Positions 50,159-57,865 of a stretch of 62,413 nt of DNA are shown here, in pieces (positions within the stretch are counted from its first letter, which is position 1; each line of letters opens with the position of its first letter). The stretch is from Streptomyces fildesensis (lineage in GTDB: Bacteria > Actinomycetota > Actinomycetes > Streptomycetales > Streptomycetaceae), in the NCBI RefSeq assembly GCF_016107395.1, contig NZ_JAAIKO010000046.1:1-62413 (forward strand). Reading direction: 5' to 3'. The notes beneath the pieces are model-generated. The model did no database searches. It worked only from the letters and a program-made list of their open reading frames with translations, and was not told the DNA's origin. The translations under genes were made by a program, and so were the position numbers.

Positions 50159-50710
50159 GTGACGAGCTATGTGGCGCTGCTCCGCGGGATCAATGTGGGC
50201 GGCAAGAACAAGGTGCCGATGCAGACCCTGCGCGAGCTGCTGACCGGGCTGGACTGTACGGACGTCAGAACCCATCTCCAGAGCGGCAACGCCGTCTTCG
50301 GCCACCCCCGGGCCGACCCGGCCGCGCTGGCCACCGGCCTGGAGGCACGCATCACCGAGGAGTTGGGGCTCATCATCCGCTGCCTCGTGCGGGACGGCGC
50401 CGATCTCCAGCGGGTGGTCGAGCAGAATCCCTTCGACATGGAAGGCGTCGACCCGTCCCGGTTCCTGGTGACCTTCCTGTCCGGCCCGCCGGAACAGGAG
50501 CGGCTGACCGCCATCGATCCCGCGGCCTACACCCCGGAGGAGTTCCGCCTCGCCGACCCCAAGGCCCCGAACGAGATCTATCTGCACCTGCCGACCGGCA
50601 TCCAGAAGTCCCGTCTCGCCCTGCTGTTCACCGACAGGAAACTGGGGGTGACCGCGACGGCCCGCAACTGGAACACGGTGCTCAAGCTCACCGCGATGGC
50701 GGCCGAGTAA
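50159..50710 (+). CDS. DUF1697 protein
   Basis: This 183-residue protein starts TSYVALLRGINVGGKNKVPMQTLRELLTGLDCTDVRTHLQSGNAVF, the DUF1697 hallmark. A central ITEELGLIIRCLVRDGADLQRVVEQNPFDMEGV and the end LLFTDRKLGVTATARNWNTVLKLTAMA are conserved. The family is cytosolic and of unknown function. The GTG at 50159 is closest to homology. It is convergent with the methyltransferase gene. Confidence 0.88.
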   Translation: MTSYVALLRGINVGGKNKVPMQTLRELLTGLDCTDVRTHLQSGNAVFGHPRADPAALATGLEARITEELGLIIRCLVRDGADLQRVVEQNPFDMEGVDPSRFLVTFLSGPPEQERLTAIDPAAYTPEEFRLADPKAPNEIYLHLPTGIQKSRLALLFTDRKLGVTATARNWNTVLKLTAMAAE

Positions 50711-50738
50711 CCCGGGACCGGCCGCGCCGGAACCCGGG
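50711..50738. terminator. Bidirectional hairpin between DUF1697 and the methyltransferase
   Basis: Right after the TAA of DUF1697 lies CCCGGG (50711-50716) pairing with CCCGGG (50733-50738), with further CGGC/GCCG pairing inside. Confidence 0.5.
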
Positions 50739-50750
50739 CGGCCCGGAGCC

Positions 50751-52082
50751 TCAGGCCGACTTCGCCACCGGCGCCAGGATCGCGACGCACTCCACGTGGT
50801 GCGTGAGCGGGAAGAGGTCGAAGGCGCGCAGGGACACCGGCTTGTAGCCCGCCTCCGCGAAGTACGCCAGGTCGCGCGCGAGCGCGGCCGGGTCGCAGGC
50901 CACGTAGGCGATGCGGCGGGCGCCGAGCGAGGCGAGGTGCTTGACGGTGGACTTGCCGGCGCCGACCCGCGGGGGGTCGAGGACGATCAGGTCGGCCTCG
51001 GTGATCTTGGTGCGCGGCAGTACGGTCTCGACCTTGCCGTGCTCGATCCGCACACGCTCCAGATCGGCCAGGTTGTGCCGGGCGTCCTCCACCGCGCGCT
51101 TGCCGGACTCGATGCCGAGCACCGCGCCGGTCTCGCCGACCTTCTCGGCGATCGCGCCGGCGAACAGGCCGACGCCGCAGTACAGGTCGAGGGCGGTGTC
51201 GCCGTCACGCGGCTGGAGGCCGTCCAGGACCGCCTCGGCCAGCAGGTCGGGGGCCTGCGGGTGGACCTGCCAGAAGCCGCCGGAGCCGACCCGCCAGGTG
51301 CGGCCGACGGCGCGCTCGCGCACGAAGCCACGGCCGTGCACCTTGTGTACGCCGCCCTGCTCGTCGACGCGGGCGACCGAGACCGGCCGGTCCAGCTCGA
51401 CGATCGGCAGCCGGCCGTCGGGGGTGGGCGTGACGATGACCTGGCGGTCGTTGGAGCCGGTTGCCGCGATGGCCTCGACGGACGCGGTGTCCGGCCACTC
51501 ACGGGTCTCGATGCCGAGCTCGGTGACACCGGGCGCCGCGATCAGGCACTGGTCGATCCGCTCGATCTCGTGCGAGCGGTGGCGGCGCAGTCCCGCGTAG
51601 CCCTCGGCGTCGACGGCGAACTGCACGCGGGTGCGCCACGCGGGCACCTTGCCCTCGACGCCCTTGTCACCGGGCGCGGGCTCGACGGTGCCGTCCCAGC
51701 CGGCGTCCTGCGGGCTCAGACCCGCGAGGCGGCTGAGCTGCTCGGTGATGACGTCGACCTTCAGCCGGCGCTGGGCGCCGGGGGCGACGTGCTGCCAGTC
51801 GCAGCCGCCGCAGGCGCCGGGGCCGGAGTACGGGCAGGGCGCCGGGACGCGGTCGGGGGACGCCTGGAGGATCTCCACGGCGTCGGCGCGCAGGAACTTG
51901 GAGTCCGGTCCGCCCTCGGTGATCTTGGCGACGACGCGCTCACCCGGCAGTGCGTGCCGGACGAAGAGCACCCGTCCTTCGTGACGGGCGATGCAGTGAC
52001 CGCCGTGCGCGACGGGCCCGACCTCGACCTCGTAGCGCTCCCCGACCAGCTCGTCGGCCTGTTCCTTCGTACGGTTCTGCAT
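50751..52082 (-). CDS. SAM-dependent RNA (uracil-5-)-methyltransferase, RlmD/TrmA family
   Basis: This 443-residue enzyme has an N-terminal TRAM-like RNA-binding region (GERYEVEVGPVAHGGHCIARHEGRVLFVRHALPGE) and a CxxGxCGGC-like iron-sulphur motif in PCPYSGPGACGGCDWQHVAPGAQ. The SAM site is LDLYCGVGLFAGAIAEKVG, followed by LIVLDPPRVGAGKS and the catalytic cysteine in IAYVACDPAALARDLAYF. It methylates a uridine in 23S rRNA or tRNA; the target is unresolved. The ATG at 52082 follows AGGAG at ten bases. Confidence 0.9.
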   Translation of the reverse strand: MQNRTKEQADELVGERYEVEVGPVAHGGHCIARHEGRVLFVRHALPGERVVAKITEGGPDSKFLRADAVEILQASPDRVPAPCPYSGPGACGGCDWQHVAPGAQRRLKVDVITEQLSRLAGLSPQDAGWDGTVEPAPGDKGVEGKVPAWRTRVQFAVDAEGYAGLRRHRSHEIERIDQCLIAAPGVTELGIETREWPDTASVEAIAATGSNDRQVIVTPTPDGRLPIVELDRPVSVARVDEQGGVHKVHGRGFVRERAVGRTWRVGSGGFWQVHPQAPDLLAEAVLDGLQPRDGDTALDLYCGVGLFAGAIAEKVGETGAVLGIESGKRAVEDARHNLADLERVRIEHGKVETVLPRTKITEADLIVLDPPRVGAGKSTVKHLASLGARRIAYVACDPAALARDLAYFAEAGYKPVSLRAFDLFPLTHHVECVAILAPVAKSA

Positions 52083-52119
52083 GATGAACAGGCTCCTGCG
52101 AGAGGTGGTGCGGCGGGGT

Positions 52120-52172
52120 GGTGCGGGCGGGACCGTAGAACGGCAGCTCACCAGTCTACGTCCCGCCGCACC
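52120..52172. terminator. Hairpin between the APC permease and the methyltransferase
   Basis: A long stem of about 15 pairs with two bulges (52120-52138 with 52156-52172) lies between the two minus-strand genes. It may terminate or attenuate read-through from the permease gene. Confidence 0.45.
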
Positions 52173-52186
52173 CCCCGCCTTACGGC

Positions 52187-54238
52187 CTACTTCTGGCCGG
52201 TGTGTTCCTTGTCCCGCTTCGGCGGGCTGACCGGGCCGCGCCGGATCGCGCCGGGGGCGTTCCAGTCGGCACGCTTGCGCGCCCGGACCTTGGCCCGCTC
52301 GGAGGAGTCCAGCTGCCACGGCACCGAGGTGACCATGACGCCCGGGGTGAACAGCAGCCGGCCCTTGAGCCGCAGGGCGCTCTGGTTGTGGAGCAGGTGC
52401 TCGTACCAGTGGCCGACGACGTACTCGGGGATGTAGACGCTGACCACGTCGCGCGGGCTGGCCCGCCGCAGGCCCTTCACGTACTCGATGATCGGCCGGG
52501 TGATCTCGCGGTAGGGCGAGTCCAGGACCTTCAGCGGTACGTCGATGCCGCGCCGGGTCCAGTCGGCCTGCAGGGCCTTGGTGTCGGCCGGGTCGACGTT
52601 GATGCTGAGCGCTTCGAGGGTGTCGGAGCGCATCAGCTTGGCGTAGGCCAGGGCGCGCAGCGTCGGCTTGTGGACCTTGGAGACCAGGATGATCGAGTGC
52701 ACCCGGGACGGGCGCACCTCCTCGTCGGTGCGCTCGTCGCCCGCCGCGATCTCCTCGGCCACCCGGTCGTAGTGGCGCCGGATGGCGGTCATCATCCCGT
52801 AGAAGAGCACCATGCCGAGGACCGCGACCCAGGCGCCGTGCGTGAACTTCGTCAGCAGGACGATGATCAGCACCATGCCGGTGAAGAAGGCGCCGAAGGT
52901 GTTGATCGCCCTGGACCGGTGCATGTGGCGGCGCTTGGCGGTGTCGGTCTCGCTGCGCAGATGGCGGTTCCAGTGCCGGACCATGCCGATCTGGCTGAGC
53001 GTGAACGAGACGAAGACGCCGACGATGTACAGCTGGATCAGCCGGGTCGAGTCGGCGCCGTAGATGTAGACCAGGACGGCGGCGAAGCCGGCCAGCACCA
53101 CGATGCCGTTGGAGAACGCGAGCCGGTCGCCACGGGTGTGCAGTTGGCGCGGCAGGTAGCGGTCCTGGGCGAGGATCGAGCCGAGGACCGGGAAGCCGTT
53201 GTACGCGGTGTTGGCCGCCAGGAACAGGACGAGCGCGGTGACGGCGGCCAGGAAGATGAACGGGATCGAGTTGTGCCCGAAGACGGCTTCCGCGACCTGC
53301 GCGATGACCGGGTCCTGGGTGTAGTCGGGGCCCACCGGCTTGCCGTCGACCAGCAGGTCGGTCGCCGGGTTCTCGGCCATCCGGACGTTGGTGTACATGG
53401 CCAGCGCGATGATGCCGCAGAACATGGTGACGGCGAGCACGCCCATGGCGGCGAGCGTGGTGGCGGCGTTCTTCGACTTGGGCTTCTGGAACGCCGGGAC
53501 GCCGTTGCTGATGGCCTCGACCCCGGTGAGCGCGGCACAGCCGGAGGAGAAGGCCCGTAGCAGCAGGAAGACCAGGGCGAAGCCGCTGATGCCGCTGACC
53601 TCGGCATGGATCGTGTAATGCGCGGTGGGCGCCTCCATGGTGGCGCCGGTGGCGATCTTGATGCAGCCCCAGACGATCATGGCGAAGACGCCGGCGACGA
53701 ACGCGTAGGTCGGGATCGCGAAGATCGACCCGGACTCGCGCACCCCGCGCAGGTTCATCACCATCAGCAGGAAGATCATGCTGACCGCGCCCAGCACCTT
53801 GTGGGTGGCGAAGAACGGTACGGCCGAGCCGAGGTTCTCGATGCCCGAGGCGACGGACACGGCGACGGTCAGCACGTAGTCGACGAGCAGCGCGCTCGCG
53901 ACGGTGAGACCGGCCTTCGGCCCGAGGTTGGTGGTGGCGACCTCGTAGTCACCGCCGCCGGACGGGTACGCGTGCACGTTCTGCCGGTACGACGCCACGA
54001 CGGTGAACATCAGCACGACGACCGCGACCGCGATCCACGGGCTGAAGTGGTAGGCGGACGCGCCCGCGATCGACAGGACCAGCAGCACTTCGCCGGGCGC
54101 GTACGCGACCGACGAGAGGGGGTCGGAGGCGAACACCGGAAGCGCCAGCCTCTTAGGGAGGAGGGTTTCTCCCAACTTGTCGCTGCGCAGGGCGCGGCCG
54201 ATCAAGATCCGTTTCGGCAGGTCAGTCAGTTTGGGCAC
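52187..54238 (-). CDS. APC-family permease
   Basis: This 683-residue membrane transporter has about twelve helices, starting LPVFASDPLSSVAYAPGEVLLVL near residue 30. A cytoplasmic C-terminal domain of about 180 residues (HSIILVSKVHKPTLRALAYAKLMRSDTLEALSINVDPADT) resembles universal-stress-type folds. The predicted start at GTG 54238 gives PKLTDLPKRILIGRALRSDKLGETLLPKR, matching the family, but no Shine-Dalgarno lies before it. A potassium or amino acid substrate is possible; the divergent TrkA genes favour potassium. See the overlapping short ORF at 54222-54272. Confidence 0.88.
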   Translation of the reverse strand: MPKLTDLPKRILIGRALRSDKLGETLLPKRLALPVFASDPLSSVAYAPGEVLLVLSIAGASAYHFSPWIAVAVVVLMFTVVASYRQNVHAYPSGGGDYEVATTNLGPKAGLTVASALLVDYVLTVAVSVASGIENLGSAVPFFATHKVLGAVSMIFLLMVMNLRGVRESGSIFAIPTYAFVAGVFAMIVWGCIKIATGATMEAPTAHYTIHAEVSGISGFALVFLLLRAFSSGCAALTGVEAISNGVPAFQKPKSKNAATTLAAMGVLAVTMFCGIIALAMYTNVRMAENPATDLLVDGKPVGPDYTQDPVIAQVAEAVFGHNSIPFIFLAAVTALVLFLAANTAYNGFPVLGSILAQDRYLPRQLHTRGDRLAFSNGIVVLAGFAAVLVYIYGADSTRLIQLYIVGVFVSFTLSQIGMVRHWNRHLRSETDTAKRRHMHRSRAINTFGAFFTGMVLIIVLLTKFTHGAWVAVLGMVLFYGMMTAIRRHYDRVAEEIAAGDERTDEEVRPSRVHSIILVSKVHKPTLRALAYAKLMRSDTLEALSINVDPADTKALQADWTRRGIDVPLKVLDSPYREITRPIIEYVKGLRRASPRDVVSVYIPEYVVGHWYEHLLHNQSALRLKGRLLFTPGVMVTSVPWQLDSSERAKVRARKRADWNAPGAIRRGPVSPPKRDKEHTGQK

Positions 54239-54272
54239 GGAGAGGATGGTAAGCGCTGCGCCGTACGTGCAT
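54222..54272 (-). CDS. Short ORF overlapping the permease start
   Basis: An ATG at 54272, 11 bases after AGGAGG (54289-54284), opens a 16-codon frame, MHVRRSAYHPLRAQTD, that ends within the permease gene. It may be a leader peptide. An in-frame GTG at 54283 for the permease directly abuts the same AGGAGG, which is too close. Confidence 0.3.
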   Translation of the reverse strand: MHVRRSAYHPLRAQTD

Positions 54273-54418
54273 GCGACCGCCACCCTCCTAAGAGAAGGCA
54301 AAGTCCCGCTCGGGCCGTCCGCAACCTCCCACTGGGGTGCAAGCGTGTGTAGCTTGGGCCGCGGTCTGAGACGCTTATCGGGTATCGGCCAAAAATGTTG
54401 ACAGCCGGAAGGACGGGC

Positions 54419-55084
54419 GTGCACGTCGTGATTATGGGCTGCGGAAGGGTGGGTTCCACTCTTGCGCAATCCTTCGAACAGCAAGGTCATACGGTCGCTG
54501 TGGTGGACCAGGACCCGACGGCTTTCCGCCGTCTGGGATCCGGGTTCGGCGGGCGCCGGGTGACCGGAGTCGGGTTCGACCAGGACACGCTTCGCGAGGC
54601 CGGAATCGAGGAGGCAGGCGCCTTCGCGGCGGTCAGCAGCGGCGACAACTCCAACATCATCGCGGCCCGGGTGGCCCGGGAGATGTTCGGTATCGAGAAC
54701 GTGGCCGCCCGGATCTACGACCCACGGCGTGCCGAGGTCTACCAGCGGCTCGGCATCCCCACCGTGGCCACCGTGCGGTGGACCGCGGACCAGATGCTGC
54801 GCCGGCTGCTGCCTTCGGGCGCCGAGCCGCTGTGGCGGGACCCGAGCGGCGGTGTGCAGCTCGCCGAGGTGCACACCTCGCCCGGCTGGGTGGGTCACAA
54901 GATCAGCAAACTGCAGGACGAGACCGGGGTCCGTGTGGCATTCCTCACCCGGCTGGGCGAGGCGATGCTGCCTTCCTCCCAGACGGTGCTGCAGGAAGGC
55001 GATCTGGTGCACGTGATGATGCGCACGGACGGAGTCGCCGAGGTCGAGGCCGCGTGCGCCAAGGGTCCTGAGGAGGCGCACTGA
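54419..55084 (+). CDS. trkA: TrkA-family potassium transport regulator (first)
   Basis: This 221-residue cytosolic RCK protein binds NAD(H) and gates a potassium channel or transporter. It starts HVVIMGCGRVGSTLAQSFEQQGHTVAVVDQD, with the GxGxxG site. A C-terminal RCK_C domain contains HTSPGWVGHKISKLQDETGVRVAFLTRLGE. The GTG at 54419 follows GGAAGGA. It overlaps the second TrkA gene by TGATG and is divergent from the APC permease. Confidence 0.9.
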   Translation: MHVVIMGCGRVGSTLAQSFEQQGHTVAVVDQDPTAFRRLGSGFGGRRVTGVGFDQDTLREAGIEEAGAFAAVSSGDNSNIIAARVAREMFGIENVAARIYDPRRAEVYQRLGIPTVATVRWTADQMLRRLLPSGAEPLWRDPSGGVQLAEVHTSPGWVGHKISKLQDETGVRVAFLTRLGEAMLPSSQTVLQEGDLVHVMMRTDGVAEVEAACAKGPEEAH

Positions 55085-55752
55085 TGAGAGTCGCCATCGC
55101 CGGAGCCGGCGCGGTCGGCCGCTCGATCGCGGCCGAGCTGCTGGAGAACGGGCACGAGGTCCTGCTCGTCGACAAGAATCCCACCTCCATCTCGGTGGAG
55201 CGGGTACCGCAGGCCGAGTGGCTGCTCGCCGACGCCTGCGAGATCACCTCGCTGGACGAGGCGGCGCTGCAGCGCTGCAACGTGGTCATCGCCGCCACCG
55301 GTGACGACAAGGTCAACCTCGTCGTCTCGCTGCTCGCGAAGACCGAGTACGGGGTGCCGCGGGTCGTGGCCCGGGTCAACAACCCCAAGAACGAATGGCT
55401 CTTCAACGAGTCCTGGGGCGTCGACGTGGCCGTCTCGACCCCGCGGCTGATGTCCGCGCTGGTCGAGGAGGCCGTGAGCGTCGGCGATCTCGTGCGGCTG
55501 ATGCGCTTCAGCCAGGGCGACGCCAACCTGGTGGAACTCACCCTGCCGCCGGAGGCCGCGCTGGTCGGCACCCGCGTCGGCGACGTGGAGTGGCCGCAGG
55601 ACACCTCGCTGGTGACGATCATCCGGGGCAACCGGGTGCTCACGCCGTCCAAGGACGACGCGCTGGAGGCCGGTGACGAGCTGCTGTTCGTCGCCGCACC
55701 GCACCGCGAGGAGCAGCTGGAGGACCTGCTGTCCGTCCAGCGCGAGGACTGA
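55084..55752 (+). CDS. trkA: TrkA-family potassium transport regulator (second)
   Basis: This 222-residue RCK protein is paralogous to the one just upstream: MRVAIAGAGAVGRSIAAELLENGHEVLLVDKN, then a C-terminal VELTLPPEAALVGTRVGDVEWPQDTSLVTIIRG. The overlapping start means the two subunits are made together and may form a heteromeric ring. No TrkH/TrkG membrane partner is in the window, so the nearby APC permease may be the partner. Confidence 0.9.
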   Translation: MRVAIAGAGAVGRSIAAELLENGHEVLLVDKNPTSISVERVPQAEWLLADACEITSLDEAALQRCNVVIAATGDDKVNLVVSLLAKTEYGVPRVVARVNNPKNEWLFNESWGVDVAVSTPRLMSALVEEAVSVGDLVRLMRFSQGDANLVELTLPPEAALVGTRVGDVEWPQDTSLVTIIRGNRVLTPSKDDALEAGDELLFVAAPHREEQLEDLLSVQRED

Positions 55753-55761
55753 CAGGACCGG

Positions 55762-55814
55762 TCATGACGACGGGCGCCCCGGACCGGGAAGGTCCGGGGC
55801 GCCCGTCGTCATGA
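55762..55814. terminator. Very strong bidirectional terminator
   Basis: A perfect 24-bp stem (55762-55785 with 55791-55814) around a GGGAA loop separates the second TrkA gene from the convergent DUF3159 gene. Confidence 0.85.
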
Positions 55815-55853
55815 TGAGCGGGGATGAGCGGAATCGAGCGGAATACGCCGAGG

Positions 55854-56576
55854 TCAGGACGCGGCGGCGGCCTTCTTCGCCTCTTCCTCGGCTTCCATCT
55901 CGGCGATCACGTTGATCGGCGGCGGAGCCTTCGACAGGAAGATCCACGTCAGGTAGACGGACAGCAGCATCGGCGGGATGCCCAGCGCGACCTTGACCCA
56001 GCCGAGCTGAGTGGCGTCCCCCCACCAGTACAGCGGGAAGAGGATCGCCGACTTGGCCAGCAGGATCAGCCCCCAGGCCCAGCTGGCCTTGGTGTAGGCG
56101 CGCAGCCGGCCGGGGTTGCGCTTGCGCCAGGAGAGGTTCTCCTTGAAGACCGGGCCGAGGATCAGGCCCAGCAGCGGGACGCCCGCGATGGCGGTGGCGA
56201 TGTACGCGACGGCCAGCCCGAGGGTGTACAGCATCCCGGGCAGGTAGAAGTTCTTGGCATCGCCGGACATCATCGCGAAGACCGCGCCGAAGGCCACCCC
56301 GAAGACACCGCTGAAGGCGTGCTTGAGGGTGTCCTTGCGGGCCAGCCGGGCGATCCCGAGCAGCACGGAAAGACTGAGCGCGGCGATGGCCGCGATGTGG
56401 ATATCTCTGTTGATCGTGTAGATCAGGACGAAGACCAGGCCGGGCACGGTGGTCTCCACCATGCCCCGGATGCCGCCGAACGCCTCGAAGAGAGCGGCTT
56501 CGGTGATCGCCTTGGAATCGCCGTCCGTACCCTCCCCGGTCCGCGGGTCCTCTGTCTGCTTGTCGATCGACGCCAC
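55854..56576 (-). CDS. DUF3159 membrane protein
   Basis: This 240-residue protein has about six helices, for example VPGLVFVLIYTIN, IAALSLSVLLGIARLA, HAFSGVFGVAFGAVFAMMSG and MLYTLGLAVAYIATAIAGVP, with NLSWRKRNPGRLRAYTKASWAWGL and a final EMEAEEEAKKAAAAS. It is an actinobacterial family of unknown function, often found next to an OB-fold protein and TrkA genes. The gene starts three bases after the OB-fold gene ends. Confidence 0.88.
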   Translation of the reverse strand: MASIDKQTEDPRTGEGTDGDSKAITEAALFEAFGGIRGMVETTVPGLVFVLIYTINRDIHIAAIAALSLSVLLGIARLARKDTLKHAFSGVFGVAFGAVFAMMSGDAKNFYLPGMLYTLGLAVAYIATAIAGVPLLGLILGPVFKENLSWRKRNPGRLRAYTKASWAWGLILLAKSAILFPLYWWGDATQLGWVKVALGIPPMLLSVYLTWIFLSKAPPPINVIAEMEAEEEAKKAAAAS

Positions 56577-56579
56577 CGA

Positions 56580-56978
56580 CTACTCCTGTCCGACCGGACG
56601 CAGTTCGTACTTGGGATTGAACAGGACGGGACGGCCGTGGTTCATCGAGATCCGGCCCGAAGCGATGATCTTGCGCCCCGGCTCTATCCCGCTGATACTG
56701 CGGCGTCCCAGCCACACCACGTCAAGGGCTGCGGAGCCGTCGAACAGCTCCGCCTCCAGCGCGGGCACTCCGGCCCGTGGTCGCAGTGTGACCGTGCGCA
56801 GACTACCGGTCACCGTCACTATCTGCCGGTCTCCGCAGTCGCAGATCCGCGTGCAGCCGACGGACAGGGCGTCCTTCTGCAGCTCCTCGGAGTGCAGCTC
56901 CTCCTGGGAGGACGACAGGCGGTCTATCATGCGCCGGAAGCGGCCGGTGGGTCGGTCCGAACGGGTGGCACCACTCAT
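56580..56978 (-). CDS. OB-fold nucleic-acid-binding protein
   Basis: This 132-residue protein starts RPTGRFRRMIDRLSSSQEELHSEELQKDALSVGCTRICDCGDRQIV and continues as an OB-fold (GDRQIVTVTGSLRTVTLRPRAGVPALEAELFDGSAALDVVWLGRRSISGIEPGRKI). The CDCGDRQ cysteines may bind metal. The family is small and actinobacterial. It is first in a two-gene unit with DUF3159 and lies 96 bases downstream of kdpE on the same strand. Confidence 0.87.
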   Translation of the reverse strand: MSGATRSDRPTGRFRRMIDRLSSSQEELHSEELQKDALSVGCTRICDCGDRQIVTVTGSLRTVTLRPRAGVPALEAELFDGSAALDVVWLGRRSISGIEPGRKIIASGRISMNHGRPVLFNPKYELRPVGQE

Positions 56979-57009
56979 GTATCCAGCGTACCGGGCCCGG
57001 CCGACAAGG

Positions 57010-57027
57010 CGTCCGGTACGCCGGACG
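57010..57027. terminator. Short hairpin after kdpE
   Basis: CGTCCGG (57010-57016) pairs with CCGGACG (57021-57027) around TACG, 48 bases past the kdpE stop. It may be a weak terminator. Confidence 0.45.
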
Positions 57028-57074
57028 GCCGATCACCGCCCCGCGGATGTCCGTTCAGTGCCCGAAGGGGCTTT

Positions 57075-57758
57075 TCAGTGCTCGAAGCGGTAGCCCATGC
57101 CCGGCTCCGTGATGAAATGCCGCGGATGCGCGGGATCCGCCTCCAGCTTGCGGCGCAGCTGCGCCATGTAGACCCGCAGGTAGTTGGTCTCGGTGCCGTA
57201 CGAGGGCCCCCACACCTCCTGCAGGAGCTGCTTCTGGCTGACCAGCCGCCCGGTGTTGCGGACCAGGACCTCCAGCAGATGCCACTCGGTCGGGGTGAGC
57301 CGGACGTCGGCGCCACCCCGGTTGACCTTCTTGGCCGCCAGGTCGACGGTGAAGGTCTCGGTCTCGACCGTCGCGGCGTCGTCCTCGGGCCCGCCGGGCG
57401 CCGCCCGGCGGACGGCGGCCCGCAGCCGGGCCAGCAGCTCGTCCATGCCGAACGGCTTGGTGACGTAGTCGTCCGCTCCGGCGTCGAGCGCCTCGACCTT
57501 CTCGTCGGACGTCTGGCGGGCCGACAGGACGATGATCGGCACCCGGGTCCAGCCGCGCAGCCCCCGGATCACCTCGACGCCGTCCATGTCCGGCAGGCCG
57601 AGGTCCAGGACGATCACATCGGGGTGGCGGGCGGCGGCCAGCTGCAGCGCGCTCGCGCCGTCGTGGGCGGCGTCGACCTCGTACTTGCGGGCCCGCAGAT
57701 TGATCACGAGCGCGCGCACGATCTGCGGCTCGTCGTCCACCACGAGCACCCGGTACAT
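57075..57758 (-). CDS. kdpE: Response regulator KdpE
   Basis: This 227-residue OmpR-type DNA-binding regulator of potassium uptake has a receiver domain, YRVLVVDDEPQIVRALVINL, with phospho-acceptor aspartate in VIVLDLGLPDMDGVEVI and the conserved lysine in YVTKPFGMDELLAR. Its winged helix is RLTPTEWHLLEVLVRN...YLRVYMAQLRRKLE. The ATG at 57758 is clear; the open frame continuing through kdpD on this strand is an antisense-like artefact. It pairs with KdpD. Confidence 0.93.
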   Translation of the reverse strand: MYRVLVVDDEPQIVRALVINLRARKYEVDAAHDGASALQLAAARHPDVIVLDLGLPDMDGVEVIRGLRGWTRVPIIVLSARQTSDEKVEALDAGADDYVTKPFGMDELLARLRAAVRRAAPGGPEDDAATVETETFTVDLAAKKVNRGGADVRLTPTEWHLLEVLVRNTGRLVSQKQLLQEVWGPSYGTETNYLRVYMAQLRRKLEADPAHPRHFITEPGMGYRFEH

Positions 57759-57771
57759 GGAGTTCCTCTTC

Positions 57772-57849
57772 TCGGTCACATCGGTCACATCGGTCGGATC
57801 GGTCACCGTCACATCGGTCGTGTCAGCTGCTTCGGTCGCGTCGGTCACG
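57772..57849. repeat. 9-bp tandem repeats between kdpD and kdpE
   Basis: Several TCGGTCACA-like nonamers occur in series between the kdpD stop and the kdpE start, with one 6-base partial. They read in frame as threonine/aspartate/valine runs but belong to no gene. Confidence 0.7.
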
Positions 57850-57865
57850 GTGCTGCTGCCCGCCC

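Noticed and set aside
52187..55081. Open frame of 964 codons on the minus strand extending far past the permease start
   Set aside because: The added part runs antisense to the first TrkA gene and its translation has no protein-like pattern. The permease homology begins at 54238.
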